DNA of 64,000 nucleotides, from positions 1 through 64,000 of the forward strand of contig NW_026633880.1 in the NCBI RefSeq assembly GCF_029227915.1, in the 5' to 3' direction. Below are positions 38,101 through 51,921 of this stretch, piece by piece. A program made the position numbers and the translations under genes. Origin of the DNA: Hydractinia symbiolongicarpus. Its lineage: Eukaryota > Cnidaria > Hydrozoa > Anthoathecata > Hydractiniidae. The notes beneath the pieces were generated by a model that was not told the DNA's origin, made no database searches, and saw only the letters and a list, made by a program, of their open reading frames with translations. Numbering within the stretch: position 1 is the first letter of the stretch; every line of letters begins with the position of its first letter.

Positions 38101-38939
38101 CGCTGAGTCCGGCAATTACGTCAAATTAAGAAGAATGTTATTTGTTGGAGTCCAGTTGACTTACTTATAGCATTTATAAGGTCACAGTTCAAAATCAGTT
38201 CAATTTAGTCCCACAGTCAATCGTTTCATTGTTAAAAGCGATGCAACCTAGTAATATCAGAAAAATATCGCTAAATACATGTTGGTACGAATATGTGACC
38301 CAACCGTTGAAACTCAAACGGACTGACACCGTTACAAAGTCAGTGAAATGTAGTTTTTGAAACTGTCGCTATTTCTTCAGCGCTTGATAACGGATAGGAT
38401 TGGTTCCACAGTAAATGATGACTTATTTATCCAAATTTTTAAATGAAGCGCTACAACAGCGCCCAGTGTAATGGCTGAGTTCTGGCAATCACGTCAAGTT
38501 AAGAAGAATGTTATTTCTTGGAGTCCAATTGTCTCATTTATCACATTTATCAGGTCACAGTCCAACGTTTGTTCAATTAAGTCCCACAATCATTTGTTTC
38601 ATTGTTAAAAGCGATGCAAGCTAGTAATTTTAAACAAAAATATCGCTAAATACATGTTGGTACGAATATGTGACCCAACCGTTGTAACTCAAACGGACTG
38701 ACACCGTTAGAAAGTCAATGAAATGTAGTTTATGAAACTGTCGATAGTTCTTCAGCGCGCGATAACGTCTAGGATTGGTCCCACAGTAAAGCATGACTTA
38801 TTTATCTAAATTTTTAAATGAAGCGCTACCACAGCGCCCAGTGTAATCGCTGAGTTTAGGCAATCATGTCAAATTGAGAAGAATGTTATTTCTTGGAGTC
38901 CAATTTTCTCATTTATCACATTTATTTGGTCACAGTCCA

Positions 38940-41640
38940 AAATCAGTTCAATTTAGTCCCACAGTTAATCGTTTCACTGTTAAAAGCGATGCAACCTAGT
39001 AATATGAGAAAAATATCGCTAAGTACATGTTGGTACGAATATGTGACCCAACCGTTGTAACTCAAACGGACTGACACCGTTAGAAAGGCAATGAAATGTA
39101 GTTTTTGAAACTGTCGCTATTTCTACAGCGCGCGATAATGACTTATTAATCTAAGTTTTTAAATGAAGTGCTACCACAGCGCCAAGTGTATTCGCTGAGT
39201 TCCGGCAATCATGTCAAATTGAGAAGAATGTTATTTCTTGGAGTCCAATTTTCTCATTTATCACATTTATATGGTCACAGTCCAAAGTTAGTTCAATTAA
39301 GTCCCACAGTCAATCGTTTAATTGTTAAAAGCGATACAACCTAGTAATATCAAAAAATATCGCTAAATACATGTTGGTACGAATATGTGACCCAACCGTT
39401 GTAACTCAAACGGACTGGCACCGTTAGAAAGTCAATGAAATGTAGTTTATGAAACTGTCGATATTTCTTCAGCGCGCGATAACGGCTAGGATTGGTCTCA
39501 CAGTGAAGAATGACTTATTTATCTAAATTTTTAAATGAAGCGATACCTCAGCGCCCAGTGTAATCGCTGAGTTCCGGCAATCCCGACAAATTAAGAAGAA
39601 TGTTATTTCTTAGAGTCCAATTGTCTCATTTATCACATTTATCAGGTCACAGTCCAAAGTAAGTTCAATTAAGTCCCACAGTCAATCGTTTCATTGTTAA
39701 AAGCGATACAACCTAGTAATATCAAAAAAATATCGCTAAATACATGTTGGTACGAATATGTGACGCCGCCGTTGAAACTCAAACGGACTGACACCGTTAG
39801 GAAGTTAATAAAATGTAGTTTTTGAAACTGTCGCTATTTCTTCAGCGCGCAATAACGGCTAGGATTGGTCCCACAGTAAAAAATGACAGATTTATTTAAA
39901 CTTTTAAATGAAGCGCTACAACAGCGCCCAGTGCAATCGCTGAGTCCGGCAATTACCTCAAATTAAGAAGAATGTTATTTGTTGGAGTCCAGTTGGCTCA
40001 CTTACAGCATTTATAAGGTCACAGTACAAAATCAGTTTAATTTAGTCCCACAGTTAATCGTTTCACTGTTAAAAGCGATGCAACCTAGTAATATGAGAAA
40101 AATGTCGCTAAGTACATGTTGGTACGAATATGTGACCCAACCGTTGTAACTCAAACGGACTGACACCGTTAGAAAGGCAATGAAATGTAGTTTTTGAAAC
40201 TGTCGCTATTTCTTCAGCGCGCGATAATGACTTATTAATCTAAGTTTTTAAATGAAGTGCTACCACAGCGCCAAGTGTATTCGCTGAGTTCCGGCAATCA
40301 TGTCAAATTGAGAAGAATGTTATTTCTTGGAGTCCAATTTTCTCATTTATCACATTTATTAGGTCACAGTCCAAAGTTAGTTCAATTAAGTCCCACAGTC
40401 AATCATTTAATTGTTAAAAGCGATACAACCTAGTAATATCAAAAAATATCGCTAAATACATGTTGGTACGAATATGTGACCCAACCGTTGTAACTCAAAC
40501 GGACTGGCACCGTTAGAAAGTCAATGAAATGTAGTTTATGAAACTGTCGATATTTCTTCAGCGCGCGATAACGGCTAGGATTGGTCTCACAGTGAAGAAT
40601 GACTTATTTATCTAAATTTTTAAATGAAGCGATACCTCAGCGCCCAGTGTAATCGCTGAGTTCCGGCAATCCCGACAAATTAAGAAGAATGTTATTTGTT
40701 AGAGTCCAATTGTCTCATTTATCACATTTATCAGGTCACAGTCCAAAGTTAGTTCAATTAAGTCCCACAGTCAATCGTTTCATTGTTAAAAGCGATGGAA
40801 CCTAGTAATATCAAAAAAATATCGCTAAATACATGTTGGTACGAATATGTGACGCCGGCGTTGAAACTCAAACGGACTGACACCGTTAGGAAGTCAATAA
40901 AATGTAGTTTTTGAAACTGTCGCTATTTCTTCAGCGCGCAATAACGGCTAGGATTGGTCCCACAGTAAAAAATGACAGATTTATTTAAACTTTTAAATGA
41001 AGCGCTACAACAGCGCCCAGTGCAATCGCTGAGTCCGGCAATTACCTCAAATTAAGAAGAATGTTATTTGTTGGAGTCCAGTTGGCTCACTTACAGCATT
41101 TATAAGGTCACAGTACAAAATCAGTTCAATTTAGTCCCACAGTTAATCGTTTCACTGTTAAAAGCGATGCAACCTAGTAATATGAGAAAAATATCGCTAA
41201 GTAGATGTTGGTACGAATATGTGACCCAACCGTTGTGACTCAAACGGACTGACACCGTTAGAAAGGCAATGAAATGTAGTTTTTGAAACTGTCGCTATTT
41301 CTTCAGCGCGCGATAATGACTTATTAATCTAAGTTTTTAAATGAAGTGCTACCACAGCGCCAAGTGTATTCGCTGAGTTCCGGCAATCATGTAAAATTGA
41401 GAAGAATGTTATTTCTTGGAGTCCAATTTTCTCATTTATCACATTTATTAGGTCACAGTCCAAAGTTAGTTCAATTAAGTCCCACAGTCAATCGTTTCAT
41501 TGTTAAAAGCGATACAACCTAGTAATATCAAAAAATATCGCTAAATACATGTTGGTACGAATATGTGACAAAACCGTTGTAACTCAAACGGACTGGCACC
41601 GTTAGAAAGTCAATGAAATGTAGTTTATGAAACTGTCGAT
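38940..41640 (+). repeat. Second trimeric higher-order repeat, 1,089-bp unit, about 2.5 copies
   Basis: GCCAAGTGTATTCGCTGAG occurs at 39181, 40270 and 41359, spacings of exactly 1089. Each copy holds one 345-bp unit, one unit with GGTCTCACAGTGAAGAATGAC and one with AAAAATGACAGATTTATT. It has the same length as the trimer at 1,491-4,029 but a different monomer composition, so the two HORs arose separately. The third copy breaks off at the subfamily switch near 41.67 kb. Confidence 0.85.
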
Positions 41641-44600
41641 ATATCTTCAGCGCGCGATAACGGCTAGGATTGGTCCCACAATAAAAAAATGACTTTTTTT
41701 ATCTTAATTCTTAAATGAAGCGCTACCACAGAGCCCAGTGTAATCGCTGAGTTTCGGCAATCATGTCAAGTTAACAAGAATGTTATTTCTTGGAGTCCAA
41801 TTATCTCCTTTATCACATTTATCAGGAGACAGTCCAAAGTTAGTTCAATTAAGTCCCACAGTCAATCGTTTCATTGTTGAAAGCGATGCAACCTCGTAAT
41901 ATCAAAAAGTTATCACTAAATACACGTTGGTACGAATATGTGACCTAACCGTTGAAACTCAAACGGACTGACATCGTTAAAAAGTCAATGAAATGTAGTT
42001 TTTGAAACTGTCGCTATTTCTTCAGCGCGCGATAACGAATAGGATTGGTCCCACAGTAAAGAACGACTCATTTATCTAAATTTTTAAATGAAGCGATACC
42101 ACAACGCCCAGTGTAATCGCTGATTTCCGGCAATCACGTCAAATTAAGAAGAATGTTATTTCTTGGAGTCCAATTGTCTCCTTTATCACATTTATTAGGT
42201 GACAGTCCAAAGTTAGCTCAATTAAGTCCCACAGTTAATCGTTTCATAGTTAAAAGCGATGAAATCTTGTAATATCAGAAAAATATCGCTAAATACATGT
42301 TGGTACGAATTTGTGACCCAACCGTTGTAACTCAAACGGACTGACACCGTTAGAAAGTCAATGAAATGTAGTTTTTGAAACTGTCGCTATTTCTTTAGCG
42401 CGCGATAACGGCTAGGATTGGTCCCACAACAAAAAAATGACTTTTTTATCTTAATTCTTAAATGAAGCGCTACCACAGAGCCCAGTGTAATCGCTGAGTT
42501 TCGGCAATCATGTCAAGTTAACAAGAATGTTATTTCTTGGAGTCCAATTATCTCCTTTATCACATTTATCAGGAGACAGTCCAAAGTTAGTTCAATTAAG
42601 TCCCACAGTCAATCGTTCATTGTTAAAAGCGATGCAACCTAGTAATATCAGAAAAATATTGCTAAATACATGATGGTACGAATATGTGACCCAACCGTTG
42701 TAACTCAAACGGACTGACACCGTTAGAAAGTCAATGAAATGTAGTTTTTGAAACTGTCGCTATTTCTTCAGCGCGCTATAACGGCTAGGATTGGTCCCAC
42801 AATAAAGAAATGACTTTTTTATCTTAATTCTTGAATGAAGCGCTACCACAGAGCCCAGTGTAATCGCTGAGTTCCGGCAATCACGTCAAATTAAGAAGAC
42901 TGTTATTTCTTGGAGTCCAATTGTCTCTTTTATCACATTTATCAGGTGACAGTCCAAAGTTAGCTCAATTAAGTCCCACAGTCAATCGTTTCATAGTTAA
43001 AAGCGATGCAATCTAGTAATATTAGAAAAATGTCGCTAAACACATGTTGATACGAATATGTGACCCAACCGTTGAAACTCAAACGCACTGACACCGTTAG
43101 AAAGTCAATGAAATGTAGTTTTTGAAACTGTCGTTATTTCTTAAGCGCGCGATAACAGCTAGGATTGGTCCCACAGTAAAAAATGACTTTTTTATCCTAA
43201 TTTTTAATTGAAGCGCTTCAACAGCGCCCAGTGTAATCGCTAAGGTTCGGCAATCATTTCATATTAAGAAGAATGTTATTTCTTGGAGTCCAATTGTCTC
43301 ACTTTCACATTTATAAGGTCACAGTCCATAATCAGTTCAATTAATTCCCACACTCAATCGTTTCATTGTTGAAAGCGATGCAACCTAGTAATCTCAGAAA
43401 AATATCGCCAAACACATGTTGGTACAAATATGTGACCCAACCGTTGAAACTCAAACGGACTGGCACCGTTAGAAAGTCAATGAAATGTAGTTTTTGAAAC
43501 TGTCGCTATTACTTCATCGCGCGATAACGGCTAGGATTGGTCCCACAGTTAAAAAGGACTTATTAATCTAAATTTTTAAATGAAGCGCTACCACAGCTCC
43601 CAGTGTAATCGCTGAGTTTCGGCAATCATTTCATATTAAGAAGAATGTTATTTCTTGGAGTCCAATTGTCTCACTTTCACATTTATAAGGTCACAGTCCC
43701 TAATCAGTTCAATTAAGTCCCACAGTCAATCGTTTCGCTGATAAAAGCCATACAACCTAGTAATATCAGAAAAATATCGCTAAATATATGTTCGTACGAA
43801 TTTGCGACCCAACCGTTGTAACTCAAACGTATTGACACCGTTAGAAAGTCAATGAAATGTAGTTTTTGAAACTCTCGGGATTTCTTCAGCGTGCGATAAC
43901 AGACAGGATTGGTCCCACAGTAAAGAACGACTTATTTATCTAATTTTTTTAAGTGAAGCGCTACCACAGCGCCCAGTGTAATCTCTGAGTTCCGGCAATC
44001 ATGTCAAATTATGAAGAATGTTATTTCTTGGAGTCCAATTTCCTTATTTATCACATTTATCAGGTCACAGTCCAAAGTTAGTTCAATTAAATCCCACAGT
44101 CTCGTTTCATTGTTGAAAGCGATGCAACCTGGTAATATCAAAAAGTTATCGCTAAATACACGTTGGTACGAATATGTGACCTAACCGTTGAAACTCAAAC
44201 GGACTGACATCGTTAAAAAGTCAATGAAATGTAGTTTTTGAAACTGTCGCTATTTCTTCAGCGCGCGATAACGAATAGGATTGGTCCCACAGTAAAGAAC
44301 GACTCATTTATCTAAATTTTTAAATGAAGCGATACCACAACGCCCAGTGTAATCGCTGATTTCCGGCAATCACGTCAAATTAAGAAGAATGTTATTTCTT
44401 GGAGTCCAATTGTCTCCTTTATCACATTTATCAGGTGACAGTCCAAAGTTAGCTCAATTAAGTCCCACAGTTAATCGTTTCATAGTTAAAAGCGATGAAA
44501 TCTTGTAATATCAGAAAAATATCGCTAAATACATGTTGGTACGAATTTGTGACCCAACCGTTGTAACTCAAACGGACTGACACCATTAGAAAGTCAATGA

Positions 44601-47600
44601 AATGTAGTTTTTGAAACTGTCGCTATTTCTTTAGCGCGCGATAACGGCTAGGATTGGTCCCACAACAAAAAAATGACTTTTTTATCTTAATTCTTAAATG
44701 AAGCGCTACCACAGAGCCCAGTGTAATCGCTGAGTTTCGGCAATCATGTCAAGTTAACAAGAATGTTATTTCTTGGAGTCCAATTTCCTCATTTATCACA
44801 TTTATCAGGTCACAATCCAAAGTTAGTTCAATTAAATCCCACAGTCAATCGTTTCACTGTTAAAAGCGATGCAACCTAGTAATATCAGATAAATATCGCT
44901 AAATACATGTTGGTACGAATATGTGACCCAATTGTTGAAACTCAAACGCACTGACACCGTTAGAAAGTCAATGAAATGTAGTTTTTGAAACTGTCGTTAT
45001 TTCTTAAGTGCGCAATAACAGCTAGGATTGGTCCCACAGTAAAAAATGACTTTTTTATCTTAATTCTTAATTGAAGCGCTTCAACAGCGCCCAGTGTAAT
45101 CGCTAAGGTTCGGCAATCATTTCATATTAAGAAGAATGTTATTTCTTGGAGTCCAATTGTCTCACTTTCACATTTATAAGGTCACAGTCCATAATCAGTT
45201 CAATTAAGTCCCACACTCAATCGTTTCATTGTTGAAAGCGATGCAACCTAGTAATCTCAGAAAAATATCGCCAAACACATGTTGGTACAAATATGTGACC
45301 CAACCGTTGAAACTCAAACGGACTGGCACCGTTAGAAAGTCAATGAAATGTAGTTTTTGAAACTGTCGCTATTACTTCATCGCGCGATAACGGCTAGGAT
45401 TGGTCCCACAGTTAAAAAAGACTTATTAATCTAAATTTTTAAATGAAGCGCTACCACAGCTCCCAGTGTAATCGCTGAGTTTCGGCAATCATTTCATATT
45501 AAGAAGAATGTTATTTCTTGGAGTCCAATTGTCTCACTTTCACATTAATAAGGTCACAGTCCCTAATCAGTTCAATTAAGTCCCACAGTCAATCGTTTCG
45601 CTGATAAAAGCCATACAACCTAGTAATATCAGAAAAATATCGCTAAATATATGTTCGTACGAATATGCGACCCAACCGTTGTAACTCAAACGTATTGACA
45701 CCGTTAGAAAGTCAATGAAATGTAGTTTTTGAAACTGTCGGGATTTCTTCAGCGTGCAATAACAGACAGGATTGGTCCCACAGTAAAGAACGACTTATTT
45801 ATCTAAATTTTTTAAGTGAAGCGCTACCACAGCGCCCAGTGTAATCTCTGAGTTCCGGCAATCATGTCAAATTATGAAGAATGTTATTTCTTGGAGTCTA
45901 ATTTCCTCATTTATCACATTTATCAGGTCACAGTCCAAAGTTAGTTCAATTAAATCCCACAGTCAATCGTTTCATTGTTGAAAGCGATGCAACCTGGTAA
46001 TATCAAAAAGTTATCGCTAAATACACGTTGGTACGAATTTGTGACCCAACCGTTGTAACTCAAACGGACTGACACCGTTAGAAAGTCAATGAAATGTAGT
46101 TTTTGAAACTGTCGCTATTTCTTTAGCGCGCGATAACGGCTAGGATTGGTCCCACAACAAAAAAATGACTTTTTTTATCTTAATTCTTAAATGAAGCGCT
46201 ACCACAGAGCCCAGTGTAATCGCTGAGTTCCGGCAATCACGTCAAATTAAGAAGACTGTTATTTCTTGGAGTCTAATTGTCTCTTTTATCACATTTATCA
46301 GGTGACAGTCCAAAGTTAGCTCAATTAAGTCCCACAGTCAATCGTTTCATAGTTAAAAGCGATGCAATCTAGTAATATTAGAAAAATGTCCCTAAACACA
46401 TGTTGATACGAATATGTGACCCAACCGTTGAAACTCAAACGGACTGGAACCGTTAGAAATTCAATGAAATGTAGTTTTTGAAACTGTCGCTGTTTCTTCA
46501 TCGCACGATAACGGCTAGGATTGGTCCCACAGTTAAAAATGACTTATTAATCTAAATTTTTAAATGAAGCGCTACCACAGCGACCAGTGTAATCTCTGAG
46601 TTGCGGCAATCATGTCAAATTAAGAAGAATTTTTTTTGGAGTCCATTGGTATCATTTATGACATTGATCAGGTCACGGTCCAAATTTAGTTCAATTAAGT
46701 CCCACAGTCAATCGTTTCACTGTTAAAAGCGATGCAAACTAGTAATATCAGGTAAATATCGCTAAATACATGTTGGTACGAATATGTGACCCAACCGTTG
46801 AAACTCAAACGGACTGACACCGTTAGAAGTTCATTGAAATGTAGTTTTTGAAACTGTCGCTATTTCTTTAGCGCGCGATAACGGCTAGGATTGGTCCCAC
46901 AATAAAAAAATGACTTTTTTTATCTTAATTCTTAAATGAAGCGCTACCACAGAGCCCAGTGTAATCGCTGAGTTTCGGCAATCACGTCAAATTAAGAAGA
47001 ATGTTATTTCTTGGAGTCCAATTGTCTCATTTATCACATTTATCAGGTCACAGTCCAAAGTTAGTTCAGTTAAGTCCCACAGTCAATCGTTTCATTGTAA
47101 AAAGCGATGCAACCTAGTAATATCAGAAAAATATCGCCAAATACATGTTGGTACGAATATGTGACCCAACCGTCGTAACTCAAACGGACTGACACCGTTA
47201 GAAAGTCAATGAAATGTAGTTCTTGAAACTGTCGCTATTTCTTTAGCGCGCGATAACGGCTAGGATTGGTCCCACAATAAAAAAATGACTTTTTTTATCT
47301 TAATTCTTAAATGAAGCGCTACCACAGAGCCCAGTGTAATCGCTGAGTTTCGGCAATCATGTCAAGTTAACAAGAATGTTATTTCTTGGAGTCCAATTAT
47401 CTCCTTTATCACATTTATCAGGTGACAGTCCAAAGTTAGCTCAATTAAGTCCCACAGTTAATCGTTTCATAGTTAAAAGCGATGAAATCTTGTAATATCA
47501 GAAAATTATCGCTAAATACATGTTGGTACGAAATTGTGACCCAACCGTTGTAACTCAAACGGACTGACACCGTTAGAAAGTCAATGAAATGTAGTTTTTG

Positions 47601-48933
47601 AAACTGTCGCTATTTCTTTAGCGCGCGATAACGGCTAGGATTGGTCCCACAACAAAAAAATGACTTTTTTTATCTTAATTCTTAAATGAAGCGCTACCAC
47701 AGAGCCCAGTGTAATCGCTGAGTTTCGGCAATCATGTCAAGTTAACAAGAATGTTATTTCTTGGAGTCCAATTATCTCCTTTATCACATTTATCAGGAGA
47801 CAGTCCAAAGTTAGTTCAATTAAGTCCCACAGTCAATCGTTTCATTGTTAAAAGCGATGCAACCTAGTAATATCAGAAAAATATCGCTAAATACATGTTG
47901 GTACGAATATGTGACCCAACCGTTGTAACTCAAACGGACTGACACCGTTAGAAAGTCAATGAAATGTAGTTTTTGAAACTGTCGCTATTTCTTCAGCGCG
48001 CGATAACGGCTAGGATTGGTCCCACAATAAAGAAATGACTTTTTTTATCTTAATTCTTGAATGAAGCGCTACCACAGAGCCCAGTGTAATCGCTGAGTTC
48101 CGGCAATCACGTCAAATTAAGAAGACTGTTATTTCTTGGAGTCCAATTGTCTCTTTTATCACATTTATCAGGTGACAGTCCAAAGTTAGCTCAATTAAAT
48201 CCCACAGTCAATCGTTTCATAGTTAAAAGCGATGCAACCTAGTAATATCAGAAAAATATCGCTAAATATATGTTCGTACGAATATGCGACCCAACCGTTG
48301 TAACTCAAACGTATTGACACCGTTAGAAAGTCAATGAAATGTAGTTTTTGAAACTGTCGGGATTTCTTTAGCGTGCGATAACAGACAGGATTTGTCCCAC
48401 AGTAAAGAACGACTTATTTATCTAATTTTTTTAAGTGAAGCGCTACCACAGCGCCCAGTGTAATCTCTGAGTTCCGGCAATCATGTCAAATTATGAAGAA
48501 TGTTATTTCTTGGAGTCCAATTTCCTCATTTATCACATTTATCAGGTCACAGTCCAAAGTTAGTTCAATTAAATCCCACAGTCAATCGTTTCATTGTTGA
48601 AAGCGATGCAACCTGGTAATATCAAAAAGTTATCGCTAAATACACGTTGGTACGAATATGTGACCTAACCGTTGAAACTCAAACGGACTGACATCGTTAA
48701 AAAGTCAATGAAATGTAGTTTTTGAAACTGTCGCTATTTCTTCAGCGCGCGATAACGAATAGGATTGGTCCCACAGTAAAGAACGACTCATTTATCTAAA
48801 TTTTTAAATGAAGCGATACCACAACGCCCAGTGTAATCGCTGATTTCCGGCAATCACGTCAAATTAAGAAGAATGTTATTTCTTGGAGTCCAATTGTCTC
48901 CTTTATCACATTTATCAGGTGACAGTCCAAAGT

Positions 48934-51921
48934 TAGCTCAATTAAGTCCCACAGTTAATCGTTTCATAGTTAAAAGCGATGAAATCTTGTAATATCAGAA
49001 AAATATCGCTAAATACATGTTGGTACGAATTTTTGACCCAACCGTTGTAACTCAAACGGACTGACACCGTTAGAAAGTCAATGAAATGTAGTTTTTGAAA
49101 CTGTCGCTATTTCTTTAGCGCGCGATAACGGCTAGGATTGGTCCCACAACAAAAAAATGACTTTTTTTATCCTAATTCTTAAATGAAGCGCTACCACAGA
49201 GCCCAGTGTAATCGCTGAGTTTCGGCAATCATGTCAAGTTAACAAGAATGTTATTTCTTGGAGTCCAATTATCTCCTTTATCACATTTATCAGGAGACAG
49301 TCCAAAGTTAGTTCAATTAAGTCCCACAGTCAATCGTTTCATTGTTAAAAGCGATGCAACCTAGTAATATCAGAAAAATATCGCTAAATACATGTTGGTA
49401 CGAATATGTGACCCAACCGTTGTAACTCAAACGGACTGACACCGTTAGAAAGTCAATGAAATGTAGTTTTTGAAACTGTCGCTATTTCTTCAGCGCGCAA
49501 TAACGGCTAGGATTGGTCCCACAATAAAGAAATGACTTTTTTATCTTAATTCTTGAATGAAGCGCTACCACAGAGCCCAGTGTAATCGCTGAGTTCCGGC
49601 AATCACGTCAAATTAAGAAGACTGTTATTTCTTGGAGTCTAATTGTCTCTTTTATCACATTTATCAGGTGACAGTCCAAAGTTAGCTCAATTAAGCCCCA
49701 CAGTCAATCGTTTCATAGTTAAAAGCGATGCAATCTAGTAATATTAGAAAAATGTCGCTAAACACATGTTGATACGAATATGTGACCCAACCGTTGAAAC
49801 TCAAACGGACTGGCACCGTTAGAAATTCAATGAAATGTAGTTTTTGAAACTGTCGCTGTTTCTTCATCGCACGATAACGGCTAGGATTGGTCCCACAGTT
49901 AAAAATGACTTATTAATCTAAATTTTTAAATGAAGCGCTACCACAGCGACCAGTGTAATCTCTGAGTTCCGGCAATCATGTCAAATTAAGAAGAATGTTA
50001 TTTCTTGGAGTCCAATTTCCTCATTTATCACATTTATCATGTCACAATCCAAAGTTAGTTCAATTAAATCCCACTGTCAATCGTTTCACTGTTAAAAGCG
50101 ATGCAACCTAGTAATATCAGATAAATATCGCTAAATACATGTTGGTACGAATATGTGACCCAATTGTTGAAACTCAAACGCACTGACACCGTTAGAAAGT
50201 CAATGAAATGTAGTTTTTGAAACTGTCGTTATTTCTTAAGCACGCGATAACAGCTAGGATTGGTCCCACAGTAAAAAATGACTTTTTTATCTTAATTTTT
50301 AATTGAAGCGCTTCAACAGCGCCCAGTGTAATCGCTAAGGTTCGGCAATCATTTCATATTAAGAAGAATGTTATTTCTTGGAGTCCAATTGTCTCACTTT
50401 CACATTTATAAGGTCACAGTCCATAATCAGCTCAATTAAGTCCCACAGTTAATCGTTTCATAGTTAAAAGCGATGAAATCTTGTAATATCAGAAAAATAT
50501 CGCTAAATACATGTTGGTACGAATTTTTGACCCAACCGTTGTAACTCAAACGGACTGACACCGTTAGAAAGTCAATGAAATGTAGTTTTTGAAACTGTCG
50601 CTATTTCTTTAGCGCGCGATAACGGCTAGGATTGGTCCCACAACAAAAAAATGACTTTTTTTATCCTAATTCTTAAATGAAGCGCTACCACAGAGCCCAG
50701 TGTAATCGCTGAGTTTCGGCAATCATGTCAAGTTAACAAGAATGTTATTTCTTGGAGTCCAATTATCTCCTTTATCACATTTATCAGGAGACAGTCCAAA
50801 GTTAGTTCAATTAAGTCCCACAGTCAATCGTTTCATTGTTAAAAGCGATGCAACCTAGTAATATCAAAAAAATATCGCTAAATACATGTTGGTACGAATA
50901 TGTGACCCAACCGTTGTAACTCAAACGGACTGACACCGTTAGAAAGTCAATGAAATGTAGTTTTTGAAACTGTCGCTATTTCTTCAGCGCGCAATAACGG
51001 CTAGGATTGGTCCCACAATAAAGAAATGACTTTTTTATCTTAATTCTTGAATGAAGCGCTACCACAGAGCCCAGTGTAATCGCTGAGTTCCGGCAATCAC
51101 GTCAAATTAAGAAGACTGTTATTTCTTGGAGTCTAATTGTCTCTTTTATCACATTTATCAGGTGACAGTCCAAAGTTAGCTCAATTAAGCCCCACAGTCA
51201 ATCGTTTCATAGTTAAAAGCGATGCAATCTAGTAATATTAGAAAAATGTCGCTAAACACATGTTGATACGAATATGTGACCCAACCGTTGAAACTCAAAC
51301 GGACTGGCACCGTTAGAAATTCAATGAAATGTAGTTTTTGAAACTGTCGCTGTTTCTTCATCGCACGATAACGGCTAGGATTGGTCCCACAGTTAAAAAT
51401 GACTTATTAATCTAAATTTTTAAATGAAGCGCTACCACAGCGACCAGTGTAATCTCTGAGTTCCGGCAATCATGTCAAATTAAGAAGAATGTTATTTCTT
51501 GGAGTCCAATTTCCTCATTTATCACATTTATCATGTCACAATCCAAAGTTAGTTCAATTAAATCCCACTGTCAATCGTTTCACTGTTAAAAGCGATGCAA
51601 CCTAGTAATATCAGATAAATATCGCTAAATACATGTTGGTACGAATATGTGAACCAATTGTTGAAACTCAAACGCACTGACACCGCTAGAAAGTCAATGA
51701 AATGTAGTTTTTGAAACTGTCGTTATTTCTTAAGCGCGCGATAACAGCTAGGATTGGTCCCACAGTAAAAAATGACTTTTTTATCTTAATTTTTAATTGA
51801 AGCGCTTCAACAGCGCCCAGTGTAATCGCTAAGGTTCGGCAATCATTTCATATTAAGAAGAATGTTATTTCTTGGAGTCCAATTGTCTCACTTTCACATT
51901 TATAAGGTCACAGTCCATAAT
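48934..51921 (+). repeat. Tandem duplication of a 1,494-bp four-monomer block
   Basis: Copies at about 48,934-50,427 and 50,428-51,921. Rare variants recur at this offset: GAATTTTTGACCC at 49027/50521, TTAAGCCCCACAG at about 49691/51185 and GCGACCAGTGTAATCTC at about 49948/51442. The join at about 50,427 is a hybrid monomer in which the CCATAATCAG type switches to the CTCAATTAAGTCCCACAGTTA type. That is the footprint of unequal exchange. I noticed about four single-base differences between copies (for example 49,375/50,869, 50,239/51,733 and 50,190/51,684). Confidence 0.87.

Larger units (their letters stand above)
18166..41670 (+). repeat. Satellite array block C, forward, mixed full and 345-bp monomers
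   Basis: About 64 monomers, many of the 345-bp form, with several HOR blocks listed separately. Diagnostic subtypes include units with GGATAGGATTGGTTCCACAG and ATGATGAC, units with GATAACGTCTAGG and AAAGCATGAC, and units with TTAAACAAAAATATCGC. Blocks recur at longer range. For example, the AATAACGCTAAA unit at 24541 has a near copy at 35332, 10,791 bp away. The block grades without foreign sequence into a different subfamily at about 41.67 kb. Confidence 0.95.

Noticed and set aside
46621-46645. Poly-T run as a sequencing error
   Set aside because: The run is linked to the same further substitutions (CATTGATCAGG, CACGGTCC) in four separate monomers, so it marks a sublineage. Only the exact T count is doubtful.
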